Below, piece by piece: positions 51,049 through 59,383 of a stretch of 64,000 nucleotides of DNA. The notes under the pieces are model-generated. The model worked only from the letters and a program-made list of their open reading frames with translations. It was not told where the DNA came from and made no database searches. A program made the translations under genes and the position numbers. The DNA lies in NCBI RefSeq assembly GCF_042651425.1, contig NZ_JBHSCW010000002.1, forward strand, positions 62,001-126,000, in the 5' to 3' direction. Each line of letters opens with the position of its first letter. The stretch's first letter is position 1. The DNA comes from Fodinicurvata halophila. GTDB taxonomy: Bacteria; Pseudomonadota; Alphaproteobacteria; Kiloniellales; DSM-21159.

Positions 51049-52578
51049 CTAGCGCGTGATCAGGTTCCAGGCGAAGGAGGAGGAGCCCCCCTCGCCGAGC
51101 GCCAGCTGATAGTTTTCGATAAGGTTCTCCACAGAGGCGGACATCACGTCCAGGATCGGCATGGGATAAACCCCGAAGAAGATGGCCAGGATAATGAGAG
51201 GCGCAAAGACCGCTTTTTCCCGCCAACTGATGTCCATCAGGCCCTTGAGATCATCCTTTGTCAGTTGGCCGAAGATGACCCGGCGATAGAGCACCAGCAT
51301 GTACATCGCTCCCAGCACCATGCCACTGGCGACCAGCAGGCCCAGCCAGGTGGACAGCTGGAAGGTCCCCACGATCACCAGGAACTCGCCCACGAACCCG
51401 CTGGTTCCGGGCAGGCCCACCGAGGCCAGCATGAAGACCATGAAGACCAGGGCATAGCGCGGCATCCTGCTGGCCAGGCCGCCATAGCGCGCGATCTCGC
51501 GCGTGTGCACCCGGTCATAGACCACGCCGACGCAGAGGAACAAGGCGGCCGAGACGATGCCGTGGCTGAGCATCTGGTAGATGGCCCCCTCCATGCCCTG
51601 CTGGTTCAGGGTGAAGATTCCCGCCGTCACATAACCCATGTGGGCGATGGAGGAATAGGCGATCAGCTTCTTCATGTCCTCCTGTGCCAGGGCCACGAAG
51701 GACGTGTAGATGATGGCGATCACCGACAGCGCGAAGATCAGCGGCGCGAAGAATTCGGTGGCCTGCGGCAGCATCGGCACGGAGAAGCGCAGGAAGCCAT
51801 AGGCGCCCATCTTCAACAGCACGCCCGCCAGGATGACGGAGCCCGCGGTCGGCGCCTCGACGTGGGCGTCCGGCAGCCAGGTGTGAACCGGCCACATGGG
51901 CACCTTCACGGCGAAGGACGCCAGGAAGGCCAGCCAGAGCCAGATCTGCAGGGACGGATCGAAACCGTACTCCATCAACGTCGGGATATCGGTGGTCCCG
52001 GAGGTAAAGTACATCGTCAGGACGGCCAGCAGCATCAGCACGGAGCCGGCCAGGGTGAAGAGGAAGAACTTGAAGGCCGCGTAGACGCGACGCGCTCCGC
52101 CCCATACGCCGATGATCAGGAACATCGGGATCAGCACGCCCTCGAAGAAGATATAGAAGGCGACGAAGTTCAGGGCGCAGAACATGCCCACCATCAGGGT
52201 TTCCAGCACCAGGAAGGCGATCATGTATTCCTTGACCCGGCTCTGGATGGTCTCCCAGCTGGCCAGCACGCACAGCGGCGTCAGCAGCGTGGACAGCAGG
52301 ACGAAGGGCATGGAAATACCGTCCACGCCCATGTGATAGGTCACACCCAGTGAGGGAATCCATTCGGCCTGTTCCACGAACTGGAACTCGGCCGTGCCGC
52401 GCTCGAACCCGAACCAGATGAACAGCGACAGCACGAAGGTGATCAGCGACGTCCAGAGCGCGACATAGCGGGCATTGCGCGCGACGACGGCATCATCTCC
52501 GCGCGCGGCGAAAATGAAGGCAGCGCCCACCAGCGGCAGGAAGGTTACCAGGGAGAGGAGGGGCCAGGAACTCATCAT
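51049..52578 (-). CDS. nuoM: NADH-quinone oxidoreductase subunit M
   Basis: 509 aa antiporter-like proton-channel subunit of complex I. Landmarks: MGVDGISMPFVLLSTLLTPL near residue 83, FEGVLIPMFLIIGVWGGARR near 143 with the conserved Glu, VPMWPVHTWLPDAHVEAPTA near 223 and KKLIAYSSIAHMGYVTAGIF near 308. Two tandem ATG codons open the gene, 7 bp after nuoL. The start fits the normal first helix. It lies 12 bp before nuoN. Confidence 0.96.
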   Translation of the reverse strand: MMSSWPLLSLVTFLPLVGAAFIFAARGDDAVVARNARYVALWTSLITFVLSLFIWFGFERGTAEFQFVEQAEWIPSLGVTYHMGVDGISMPFVLLSTLLTPLCVLASWETIQSRVKEYMIAFLVLETLMVGMFCALNFVAFYIFFEGVLIPMFLIIGVWGGARRVYAAFKFFLFTLAGSVLMLLAVLTMYFTSGTTDIPTLMEYGFDPSLQIWLWLAFLASFAVKVPMWPVHTWLPDAHVEAPTAGSVILAGVLLKMGAYGFLRFSVPMLPQATEFFAPLIFALSVIAIIYTSFVALAQEDMKKLIAYSSIAHMGYVTAGIFTLNQQGMEGAIYQMLSHGIVSAALFLCVGVVYDRVHTREIARYGGLASRMPRYALVFMVFMLASVGLPGTSGFVGEFLVIVGTFQLSTWLGLLVASGMVLGAMYMLVLYRRVIFGQLTKDDLKGLMDISWREKAVFAPLIILAIFFGVYPMPILDVMSASVENLIENYQLALGEGGSSSFAWNLITR

Positions 52579-52585
52579 TGGTCGT

Positions 52586-54526
52586 TCACCGCACTGCCAC
52601 GAAGATATACCAGGAAATCAGCAGAACGACGCCGATCAGCATGGCAAAGGCGTAGTGATAGAGATAGCCGCTCTGCAATCGGCTGACCCGACGGGAGAGG
52701 GTTTGGGTCACGGCCGACAGGCCGTCCGGCCCGAACCCGTCGATCACGGCGCCGTCACCGCCCTTCCAGAGCCCGCGCCCCAGCCAGACCGCCGGGCGTA
52801 CGAAGATCGCGTCGTACAGCTCGTCGAAGTACCACTTGTTGAGCGAGAACAGATAGAAGGGCTCGGCCTGCCGGGCAAACTCGGCCGGCAGCTCCGGACG
52901 GCGAATGTACATGTACCAGGCCAGCCACAGGCCCAGCAGGGTCATGACCATGGGTGAGGCCTTGACCCAGAAAGGCACGTGGTGGGCATCCTCGATGATG
53001 TTGCTCAGGACCAGCAGGGAGTTGCCCCAGAAGGCTTCGCGTCCATCGCCCACGAAGGTCCCATAGAAGACAGCGCCCGCCAGCACGGAGCCCAGGGCCA
53101 GCACATAGAGCGGCCAGAGCATTACCCGCGGCGATTCATGTGCATGCTCGAAGGTGTGATGATCGGCCCGTGTCTCGCCGTGGAAGGTCAGGAACAGCAG
53201 ACGGAAGGAATAGACCGAGGTCAGGAAGGCCGCGACCACGCCCATTATAAAGGCAAAACCCCCGGCGCTGCTCTGTGCTGCATAGGCCGCCTCGATCACC
53301 ATGTCCTTGGAATAGAAGCCGGCAAACCCGGTGACGCCCGGAATCCCGAAACCGACCAGGGCCAGTGTGCCGATCCACATGAGCGCATAGGTGACGGGGA
53401 TCTTCTTGTAGAGCCCGCCCATCTTGCGCATGTCCTGCTCGTGATGCATGGCGTGGATCACCGAGCCCGCCCCCAGGAACAGCAGGGCCTTGAAGAAGGC
53501 GTGGGTCATCAGGTGGAACATCGCCGCGCTGTAGGCCGACACGCCGATGGCAAAGAACATGTAGCCGAGCTGCGAGCAGGTGGAATAGGCGATCACCCGC
53601 TTGATATCGTTCTGGGTCAGTCCGACAGTCGCCGCAAAGAGCGCCGTCGCGCCTCCGACATAGGCGACCACATCCAGCGCGAGCGGCGCATATTCGAACA
53701 TCGGCGAGAGACGACAGAGCATGAAAATGCCAGCCGTCACCATGGTAGCCGCATGGATCAGGGCCGAGACCGGAGTCGGGCCCTCCATGGCATCCGGCAG
53801 CCAGGTGTGCAGCCCCAACTGGGCCGACTTGCCCATGGCGCCCACGAACAGCAGCAGGCAGATGGCCGTCAGCGCGTTGGCTTCCATGCCGAAGATGTTG
53901 ATCGTGGTCTCCGCCATCCCCTCGACCTGCGGAAAGACCGCATCGAACTGCACCGCGCCGAACAACAGGAAGGCTCCGGCAATACCCAGGGCAAAGCCGA
54001 CGTCGCCCACGCGATTGACCAGGAAGGCCTTGATGGCGGCGGCATTGGCGCTGGGCTTCTCGTACCAGAAGCCGATCAGCAGGTAGGACGCCAGGCCGAC
54101 ACCCTCCCAGCCGAAGAACATCTGCACGAAGTTGTCGGCGCTCACCAGCATCAGCATGAAGAAGCTGAACAGCGACAGGTAGGCCATGAAGCGTGGGATC
54201 GACTTGTCGTCCGACATGTAGCCGACCGAATAGATGTGCACGACGCTGGATACGATCGTGACCACGCAGAACATGATGGCCGTCAGGGTATCGACCCGCA
54301 GGGCCCAGGAGAGCTCGAAGGTCCCGGAATCGATCCAGGTGAACAGCTCCGTCGTGTAGGCATTGCCCCCCAGAGCCACGTCGAAGAAGACGACAATGGA
54401 CAACAGGCCGGCGAGCACCATGGGAATGCAGGTAACGAGCTGTGCTCCCCTGTCCCCCAGAGTACGCCCGAAGAAACCGGCCAGAATCGCGCCGATCAGC
54501 GGCAGAAATACAATGGCGACGTCCAT
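52586..54526 (-). CDS. nuoL: NADH-quinone oxidoreductase subunit L
   Basis: 646 aa, the distal antiporter-like proton-channel subunit with the long lateral helix at the C-terminus. Landmarks: IDSGTFELSWALRVDTLTAI near residue 65, FFGWEGVGLASYLLIGFWYE near 141 with the key Glu, AQLGLHTWLPDAMEGPTPVS near 237 with the Lys-helix region, and KRVIAYSTCSQLGYMFFAIG near 310. The length matches alphaproteobacterial NuoL. It is 9 bp after nuoK and 7 bp before nuoM. Confidence 0.96.
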   Translation of the reverse strand: MDVAIVFLPLIGAILAGFFGRTLGDRGAQLVTCIPMVLAGLLSIVVFFDVALGGNAYTTELFTWIDSGTFELSWALRVDTLTAIMFCVVTIVSSVVHIYSVGYMSDDKSIPRFMAYLSLFSFFMLMLVSADNFVQMFFGWEGVGLASYLLIGFWYEKPSANAAAIKAFLVNRVGDVGFALGIAGAFLLFGAVQFDAVFPQVEGMAETTINIFGMEANALTAICLLLFVGAMGKSAQLGLHTWLPDAMEGPTPVSALIHAATMVTAGIFMLCRLSPMFEYAPLALDVVAYVGGATALFAATVGLTQNDIKRVIAYSTCSQLGYMFFAIGVSAYSAAMFHLMTHAFFKALLFLGAGSVIHAMHHEQDMRKMGGLYKKIPVTYALMWIGTLALVGFGIPGVTGFAGFYSKDMVIEAAYAAQSSAGGFAFIMGVVAAFLTSVYSFRLLFLTFHGETRADHHTFEHAHESPRVMLWPLYVLALGSVLAGAVFYGTFVGDGREAFWGNSLLVLSNIIEDAHHVPFWVKASPMVMTLLGLWLAWYMYIRRPELPAEFARQAEPFYLFSLNKWYFDELYDAIFVRPAVWLGRGLWKGGDGAVIDGFGPDGLSAVTQTLSRRVSRLQSGYLYHYAFAMLIGVVLLISWYIFVAVR

Positions 54527-54535
54527 GGCGTCCGC

Positions 54536-54847
54536 CTATCCCTTCATCGTGTTGATGTCTTCGACCGCGATGGAGCCGCGGTTGCGGAAATAGACGACCA
54601 GGATCGCCAGGCCAATCGCCGCTTCGGCAGCCGCGACTGTCAGGATGAACAGCGCGAAGACCTGTCCGACCAGATCGTTCAGGAAGGTGGAAAATGCCAC
54701 CAGGTTGATGTTCACCGCCAGCAGCATGAGCTCCAGCGACATCAGGATGACGATGACGTTCTTGCGGTTCAGGAAGATCCCGAAGACCCCCAGCGTGAAG
54801 AGGATCGCCGCCAGGGTCAGGTAGTGTCCGAGTCCGATTTCCAGCAT
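54536..54847 (-). CDS. nuoK: NADH-quinone oxidoreductase subunit K
   Basis: 103 aa from the ATG at 54847, which shares one base with the nuoJ stop (TGATG); a GTG three bases upstream is possible. Three helices with the conserved buried glutamates: the helix-2 Glu in VIVILMSLELMLLAVNINLV near residue 35 and the helix-3 Glu in TVAAAEAAIGLAILVVYF near 70. The start MLEIGLGHYLTLAAILFTLG is the normal alphaproteobacterial one. It forms the E-channel with NuoJ, NuoA and NuoH. Confidence 0.95.
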   Translation of the reverse strand: MLEIGLGHYLTLAAILFTLGVFGIFLNRKNVIVILMSLELMLLAVNINLVAFSTFLNDLVGQVFALFILTVAAAEAAIGLAILVVYFRNRGSIAVEDINTMKG

Positions 54848-55461
54848 CACACGCCACTCCCGCTGGGAACGTCCTTGACCTCGATGGCGTCCTCCGTCCG
54901 GCGCGATATCTGCTGCGAGACCGACTGCTTGCGGACGCCTTCGCGACTGCGCAGGGTCAGCACGATGGCCCCGATCATGGCGATCAGCAGGATCAGGCCC
55001 GCCGCCTGGAACAGATAGACATAGCGATCATAGAGCACCGCGCCGAGCGCGGCCGTATTGGTCATCTCCTCAGGGGGCGCAATGGGAATCTGCGCCACGC
55101 TCTGGGCCTCGGGCACGCTGACCCAGGCCCCAGCGACCATGGCCAGCTCGATCAGCAGAATCAGACCAACCAGGGCCCCGACAGGAAGGTACTGCAGGAC
55201 GCCATGCTTCGCCTGAGCCACATCCACATCCAGCATCATGACGACGAAGAGGAAGAGCACCGCCACGGCACCCACATAGACCACGACCAGGATCATGGCC
55301 AGGAACTCGGCCCCGAGCAGCACGAAAAGGCCGGCCGCGTTGAAGAACGCCAGGATCAGGAAGAGCACCGAATGAACCGGGTTCCGGGCCGAAATCACCA
55401 TGACGGCCGACGCCACCACGATGGCGGCAAAGAGATAGAAGGCCAGCGCCTGGACTACCAT
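54847..55461 (-). CDS. nuoJ: NADH-quinone oxidoreductase subunit J
   Basis: 204 aa membrane subunit with five helices. The conserved helix-3 region VVYVGAVAVLFLFVVMMLDV near residue 58 contains the pi-bulge part of the proton path. The C-terminal tail beyond residue 175 is charged and variable. It follows a 108-bp gap after nuoI that contains a stem-loop, unlike the tight spacing elsewhere in the cluster. It overlaps nuoK by one base. Confidence 0.95.
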   Translation of the reverse strand: MVVQALAFYLFAAIVVASAVMVISARNPVHSVLFLILAFFNAAGLFVLLGAEFLAMILVVVYVGAVAVLFLFVVMMLDVDVAQAKHGVLQYLPVGALVGLILLIELAMVAGAWVSVPEAQSVAQIPIAPPEEMTNTAALGAVLYDRYVYLFQAAGLILLIAMIGAIVLTLRSREGVRKQSVSQQISRRTEDAIEVKDVPSGSGV

Positions 55462-55528
55462 TGGGCTCTCCCTTCCTGCTTGCGACCAGTGATCGGCACG
55501 TCTGTTCCCCTCTCAACACTCTCAAGCA

Positions 55529-55554
55529 CGCGAACCCGCAGGTTCGAGTTCGCG
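55529..55554. promoter_or_regulatory. Stem-loop in the nuoI-nuoJ gap
   Basis: CGCGAAC and GTTCGCG are perfect 7-bp arms; an alternative inner pairing GAACC/GGTTC also exists within them. It lies 15 bp downstream of the nuoI stop in the minus direction. It may tune expression of the downstream membrane-arm genes. Confidence 0.5.
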
Positions 55555-55569
55555 GCGTGATCTGCCCCC

Positions 55570-56067
55570 TTAGCGGTAAGGCGCATCCAATGCAATGTTC
55601 TGGGCGATCTCGTATTCCCAGCGGTCCCCGTTCGCCAGCAGCTTCTCCTTGTTGTAGAAAAGCTCCTCGCGCGTTTCAGTGGAAAACTCGAAATTCGGCC
55701 CCTCGACGATGGCATCCACGGGGCAGGCCTCCTGGCAATAGCCGCAGTAGATGCACTTCGTCATGTCGATGTCGTAGCGCGTGGTGCGGCGGCTGCCGTC
55801 CTCACGCGGTTCCGCCTCGATGGTAATGGCCAGCGCCGGGCAGATTGCCTCGCACAGCTTGCAGGCAATACAGCGTTCCTCGCCGTTGGGATAACGCCTG
55901 AGCGCATGCTCGCCCCGAAAGCGCGGGCTCAGAGGCCCTTTCTCGTAAGGGTAATTCAGGGTCACCTTGGGCCTGAACATGTAGCGCAGGGTCATCCACA
56001 GCCCTGACAGGAGTTCCATCAGAAGCAGGCTGCGTGCTGTGCGGTCGACGAACGCCATCTTCGTCAC
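55570..56067 (-). CDS. nuoI: NADH-quinone oxidoreductase subunit I
   Basis: 165 aa peripheral-arm subunit with two [4Fe-4S] clusters (N6a, N6b): CIACKLCEAICP near residue 65 and CIYCGYCQEACP near 105. The N-terminal amphipathic helix FVDRTARSLLLMELLSGLWM contacts the membrane arm. The GTG at 56067 overlaps the stop of a 44-codon ORF (GTGA); an ATG at 56058 giving MAFVDRT is an alternative start closer to the family norm. It lies between nuoH and nuoJ in the standard order. Confidence 0.94.
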   Translation of the reverse strand: MTKMAFVDRTARSLLLMELLSGLWMTLRYMFRPKVTLNYPYEKGPLSPRFRGEHALRRYPNGEERCIACKLCEAICPALAITIEAEPREDGSRRTTRYDIDMTKCIYCGYCQEACPVDAIVEGPNFEFSTETREELFYNKEKLLANGDRWEYEIAQNIALDAPYR

Positions 56068-56198
56068 TTACCTTTCTCACTCACGATGGTCACACCCCCC
56101 GCGAAAGCGATGCGCCCGGATCCCCGGCGAAAACCTGGCGACACCATAGCCGCCAGAGCTGTCGAGACAAGGCCCCTTTGCCTCGGTTCCATGGTCAT
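56064..56198 (-). CDS. Possible small basic protein between nuoH and nuoI
   Basis: 44-codon ORF (MTMEPRQRGLVSTALAAM at the start, VTIVSEKGK at the end). GGAGG lies 3 bp before its ATG, and its stop codon overlaps the GTG start of nuoI (GTGA). Net charge is basic; the middle is mildly hydrophobic. No family is recognised, and nuoH and nuoI are normally adjacent. It may be a real small protein, a leader that couples nuoI translation, or a chance frame. Confidence 0.4.
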   Translation of the reverse strand: MTMEPRQRGLVSTALAAMVSPGFRRGSGRIAFAGGVTIVSEKGK

Positions 56199-56206
56199 CG
56201 ACCTCC

Positions 56207-57217
56207 TCACCGCGGCAGCCAGTCGAAGGTCACCAGCACCCCCGCCGTCAGGACCAGCCAGACCAGCGTGAAGGGCAGGAAGACCTTCCACCCCAGCCGC
56301 ATCAGCTGGTCGTAGCGATAGCGCGGGAAGGTCGCGCGAACCCAGAGGAAACAGAACAGCACCAGGGCCACCTTGAGCGCGAACCAGATCGGGCCCGGTA
56401 TCCAGGTGAGCGGCACGATGTCCAGCGGCGGCAGCCAGCCCCCCAGGAAGAGAATGGTCGTCATCGCGCTCATGAGGATCATGTTGGCGTATTCGCCCAG
56501 GAAGAAGAGCGCGAAGCTCATCGCCGAATACTCGACGAAATAGCCGGCCACAAGTTCCGACTCCCCTTCCGGCAGGTCGAACGGCGCCCGGTTGGTTTCC
56601 GCCAGGGTTGAGATGAAGAAGATCACGAACATGGGCAACAGGGGAATGGCGAACCACACGGTCTCCTGGGCGAGGACAATATCCGTGAGGTTCAGCGAGC
56701 CCACGCAGAGCAGCACCGTGATGATGACGAAGCCCATGGAGACCTCGTAGCTCACCATCTGGGCGGCCGAGCGCAGGGCGCCCAGGAAGGGATACTTCGA
56801 ATTGGAAGCCCAGCCGGCCATGATCACGCCGTAGACCCCCATCGAGGAAATCGCGAAGAGGAACAGGATCCCGACATTGATGTCGGCAATCGCCCAGCCC
56901 TCGTTCACCGGAATCACGGACCAGGCCACCATGGCCAGGCTGAAGGTCAGAATCGGAGCCAGGAGGAAGACCACGCGATTGGCGCCGGCCGGCAGGATCG
57001 TTTCCTTGAACAACAGCTTGGCGCCATCCGCCAGCGGCTGCAGAAGACCGAAGGCACCCACGATGTTGGGGCCCTGGCGCAGCTGGATGGCACCGATCAC
57101 CTTGCGTTCCGCATAGGTCAGGTAGGCCACCGCCACCAGCAGCGGAACCACGATTGCCAGGATCTGCGCGAGGATGATCCCCACGGGCAGCGCGTAACCT
57201 GTCAAGAACTCTTCCAC
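56207..57217 (-). CDS. nuoH: NADH-quinone oxidoreductase subunit H
   Basis: 336 aa membrane subunit at the quinone site, with eight or so helices. Landmarks: YLTYAERKVIGAIQLRQGPN near residue 34, ADGAKLLFKETILPAGANRV near 65, GWASNSKYPFLGALRSAAQM near 135 and NRAPFDLPEGESELVAGYFV near 210, which carries the acidic loop linking quinone reduction to proton pumping. The stop TGA is followed directly by GGAGG, the ribosome binding site of the small ORF downstream. Confidence 0.96.
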   Translation of the reverse strand: MEEFLTGYALPVGIILAQILAIVVPLLVAVAYLTYAERKVIGAIQLRQGPNIVGAFGLLQPLADGAKLLFKETILPAGANRVVFLLAPILTFSLAMVAWSVIPVNEGWAIADINVGILFLFAISSMGVYGVIMAGWASNSKYPFLGALRSAAQMVSYEVSMGFVIITVLLCVGSLNLTDIVLAQETVWFAIPLLPMFVIFFISTLAETNRAPFDLPEGESELVAGYFVEYSAMSFALFFLGEYANMILMSAMTTILFLGGWLPPLDIVPLTWIPGPIWFALKVALVLFCFLWVRATFPRYRYDQLMRLGWKVFLPFTLVWLVLTAGVLVTFDWLPR

Positions 57218-57268
57218 GTCTGTCTTCCCCTGTCGCCTTTCGTCGTCCCGATGGCTGCTGCTGTTCCG

Positions 57269-59347
57269 TTAGCCTGCCGTGGCCGCGGCCTTGTCCTGCT
57301 TCGGCAGAATGAAGGCCTCGGTGCACTCGGCCATGGTCTTGGAGGCCCGGCTGATCGGATCGGTCATGTAGAAGTTGTCGATAGGGAGGACAAAGGGCGC
57401 GCTGTCGGGCTTGCCCCGGCCTCCGAAGCCCGACCACTTCTCGGGTGTGACCTGATCCACCGCCGCGAAGACGGGATTGGTCTCGATCATGCGCTGGCGC
57501 ACCTCGCCCAGGTTATCGTAAGGCAGGGTCTCGCCCACGATCTCGGAAAGTGCCCGCAGAATCGTCCAGTCCTCCCGCGCATCTCCCGGTGGGAAAACGG
57601 ACAGGCGGCCCAGCTGGACGCGCCCTTCCGTGTTCACGTAGGTGGCATTCTTCTCGGTATAGGCCGCCCCCGGCAGAATCACGTCGGCCCTGTGCGCCCC
57701 GGCATCGCCATGATGGCCCTGATAGACCACGAAAGCATTGCCCAGGCGTTTCATGTCGATCTCGTCGGCGCCGTGCAGCCAGACCAGATCAATTTCACCG
57801 GCCTCACAGCCCTGCAGAATGCCCTCCAGGTCGCGCCCGCCCTCCTGCGGCAGGAAACCCAGATCCAGCCCGCCGACGCGCGAGGCCGCACGCTGCAGGA
57901 CGTTGAAACCGTTCCAGTCCTCGGGAGCCTCCTTGCCGACGGCCCCGACCGCCTCGGCCAGGCGGCGGATCGTGCCCAGCAGGGCCTCACCATCGGGTCG
58001 CGCAAAGACCGCCGAACCGGCGATGACCATGGGGCGCTCGGCCTGCTTCAGGACCTCGGCAAACTCGCTCTTGCCCTCGGCCAGCTCCTTAAGGCTGTCA
58101 GGGCCGGCCCCCAGGTACTGGGTCTCGTAGGTCAGGTCCACGGGTTCCCCGATCACGCCTACCGGCATGGCGGTCTGCAGGAAGCGCTTGCGCAGGCGGG
58201 CATTGATCATCGCCGCTTCCCAGCGCGGGTTGCTGCCGATGATCAGGACGGCGTCCGCCTGCTCGATCCCGGCAATGCTGGTATTGAAGACATAGCTGGC
58301 GCGCGGTCCGCCTCCGATGCGGCTGCCGTCCTGGCGGCAATCCAGGTTGGGCACGCCCAGGCCGGTCATGAAGTCCTTGAGCGCCAGCATGGATTCGGCA
58401 TCGCAGAGATCGCCGGCGATGGCGGCCATTCGTTCCGGAGACGTCCCCTTCAGACGGCTCTGTATGGCCGAGAAAGCCTGTTCCCAGCGGGCCGGCTTCA
58501 GTTTTCCGTCCTCGCCGCGCACATAGGGGCGATCCAGACGCTGACGCGCAAGCCCGTCGCAGGCATGCCGGGTCTTGTCGTTGATCCACTCCTCGTTGAT
58601 GTCCTCGTGCAGCCGCGGCAGGACACGCATGACCCGGCCGCTGCGCGAGTCCACCCGGATGTTGGAGCCGACGGCATCCATCACATCCACGGACATGGTC
58701 TTCTTCAGCTCCCACGGGCGCGCTGCGAACTGATAGGGCGCCGAGGTCAGGGCGCCCACAGGGCATATATCCACCAGGTTGCCCGAAAGTTCGGAATCGA
58801 TGGCCTTTTCCAGAGTCGTGATCTCGGCGTCCTCGCCGCGGTTGAGCATGCCCATTTCCTCGACGCCGGCAACCTCGGTGGCGAAGCGCACGCAGCGCGT
58901 GCACTGGATGCAGCGCGTCATGATCGTCTTGATCAGGGGCCCCATGTATTTCTCGGGTACCGCGCGCTTGTTCTCCTCGTAGCGACTACGGTCATAGCCA
59001 TAGGCCATGGCCTGGTCCTGCAGGTCGCATTCGCCGCCCTGGTCGCAGATCGGGCAATCCAGGGGATGGTTGATCAGCAGGAACTCCATCACGCCCTTGC
59101 GGGCCTTCTCCACCTTTTCGCTGTCTGTGTGGATCACCATGCCGTCGCCCGCCGGCATGGCGCAGGAGGCGATCGGCTTCGGCGCTTTCTCCATCTCGAC
59201 CAGGCACATGCGGCAATTGCCCGCAATGCTCAGGCGCTCGTGGTAGCAGAAGCGCGGAATCTCAAACCCGGCCAATTCGCAGGCCTGCAGCACCGTGACG
59301 CCTGCGGGCACTTCGATTTCGCGACCATTGATGGTCAGCTTAGGCAT
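57269..59347 (-). CDS. nuoG: NADH-quinone oxidoreductase subunit G
   Basis: 692 aa iron-sulfur subunit. The N-terminal ferredoxin domain holds [2Fe-2S] N1b (CYHERLSIAGNCRMC, near residue 34, plus a later Cys), then the N5 region CPICDQGGECDLQDQ near 98 and the N4 cluster CIQCTRCVRFATEVAG near 147. The rest is a molybdopterin-oxidoreductase-like domain without cofactor. No extra N7 motif was noticed. It lies 36 bp after nuoF and 51 bp before nuoH. Confidence 0.96.
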   Translation of the reverse strand: MPKLTINGREIEVPAGVTVLQACELAGFEIPRFCYHERLSIAGNCRMCLVEMEKAPKPIASCAMPAGDGMVIHTDSEKVEKARKGVMEFLLINHPLDCPICDQGGECDLQDQAMAYGYDRSRYEENKRAVPEKYMGPLIKTIMTRCIQCTRCVRFATEVAGVEEMGMLNRGEDAEITTLEKAIDSELSGNLVDICPVGALTSAPYQFAARPWELKKTMSVDVMDAVGSNIRVDSRSGRVMRVLPRLHEDINEEWINDKTRHACDGLARQRLDRPYVRGEDGKLKPARWEQAFSAIQSRLKGTSPERMAAIAGDLCDAESMLALKDFMTGLGVPNLDCRQDGSRIGGGPRASYVFNTSIAGIEQADAVLIIGSNPRWEAAMINARLRKRFLQTAMPVGVIGEPVDLTYETQYLGAGPDSLKELAEGKSEFAEVLKQAERPMVIAGSAVFARPDGEALLGTIRRLAEAVGAVGKEAPEDWNGFNVLQRAASRVGGLDLGFLPQEGGRDLEGILQGCEAGEIDLVWLHGADEIDMKRLGNAFVVYQGHHGDAGAHRADVILPGAAYTEKNATYVNTEGRVQLGRLSVFPPGDAREDWTILRALSEIVGETLPYDNLGEVRQRMIETNPVFAAVDQVTPEKWSGFGGRGKPDSAPFVLPIDNFYMTDPISRASKTMAECTEAFILPKQDKAAATAG

Positions 59348-59383
59348 ATCGACCCTTCTCCCAACCTGCTTTGCAACCCGGCG

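Noticed and set aside
50362..55018. Two plus-strand frames of about 660-680 codons opposite nuoN-nuoJ
   Set aside because: Both are antisense to well-defined nuo subunits and have the composition typical of such shadows.
55529..55554. tRNA T-arm-like sequence (ggttcgagtt)
   Set aside because: No matching stem partner, anticodon arm or acceptor stem is present; it is part of a simple stem-loop.
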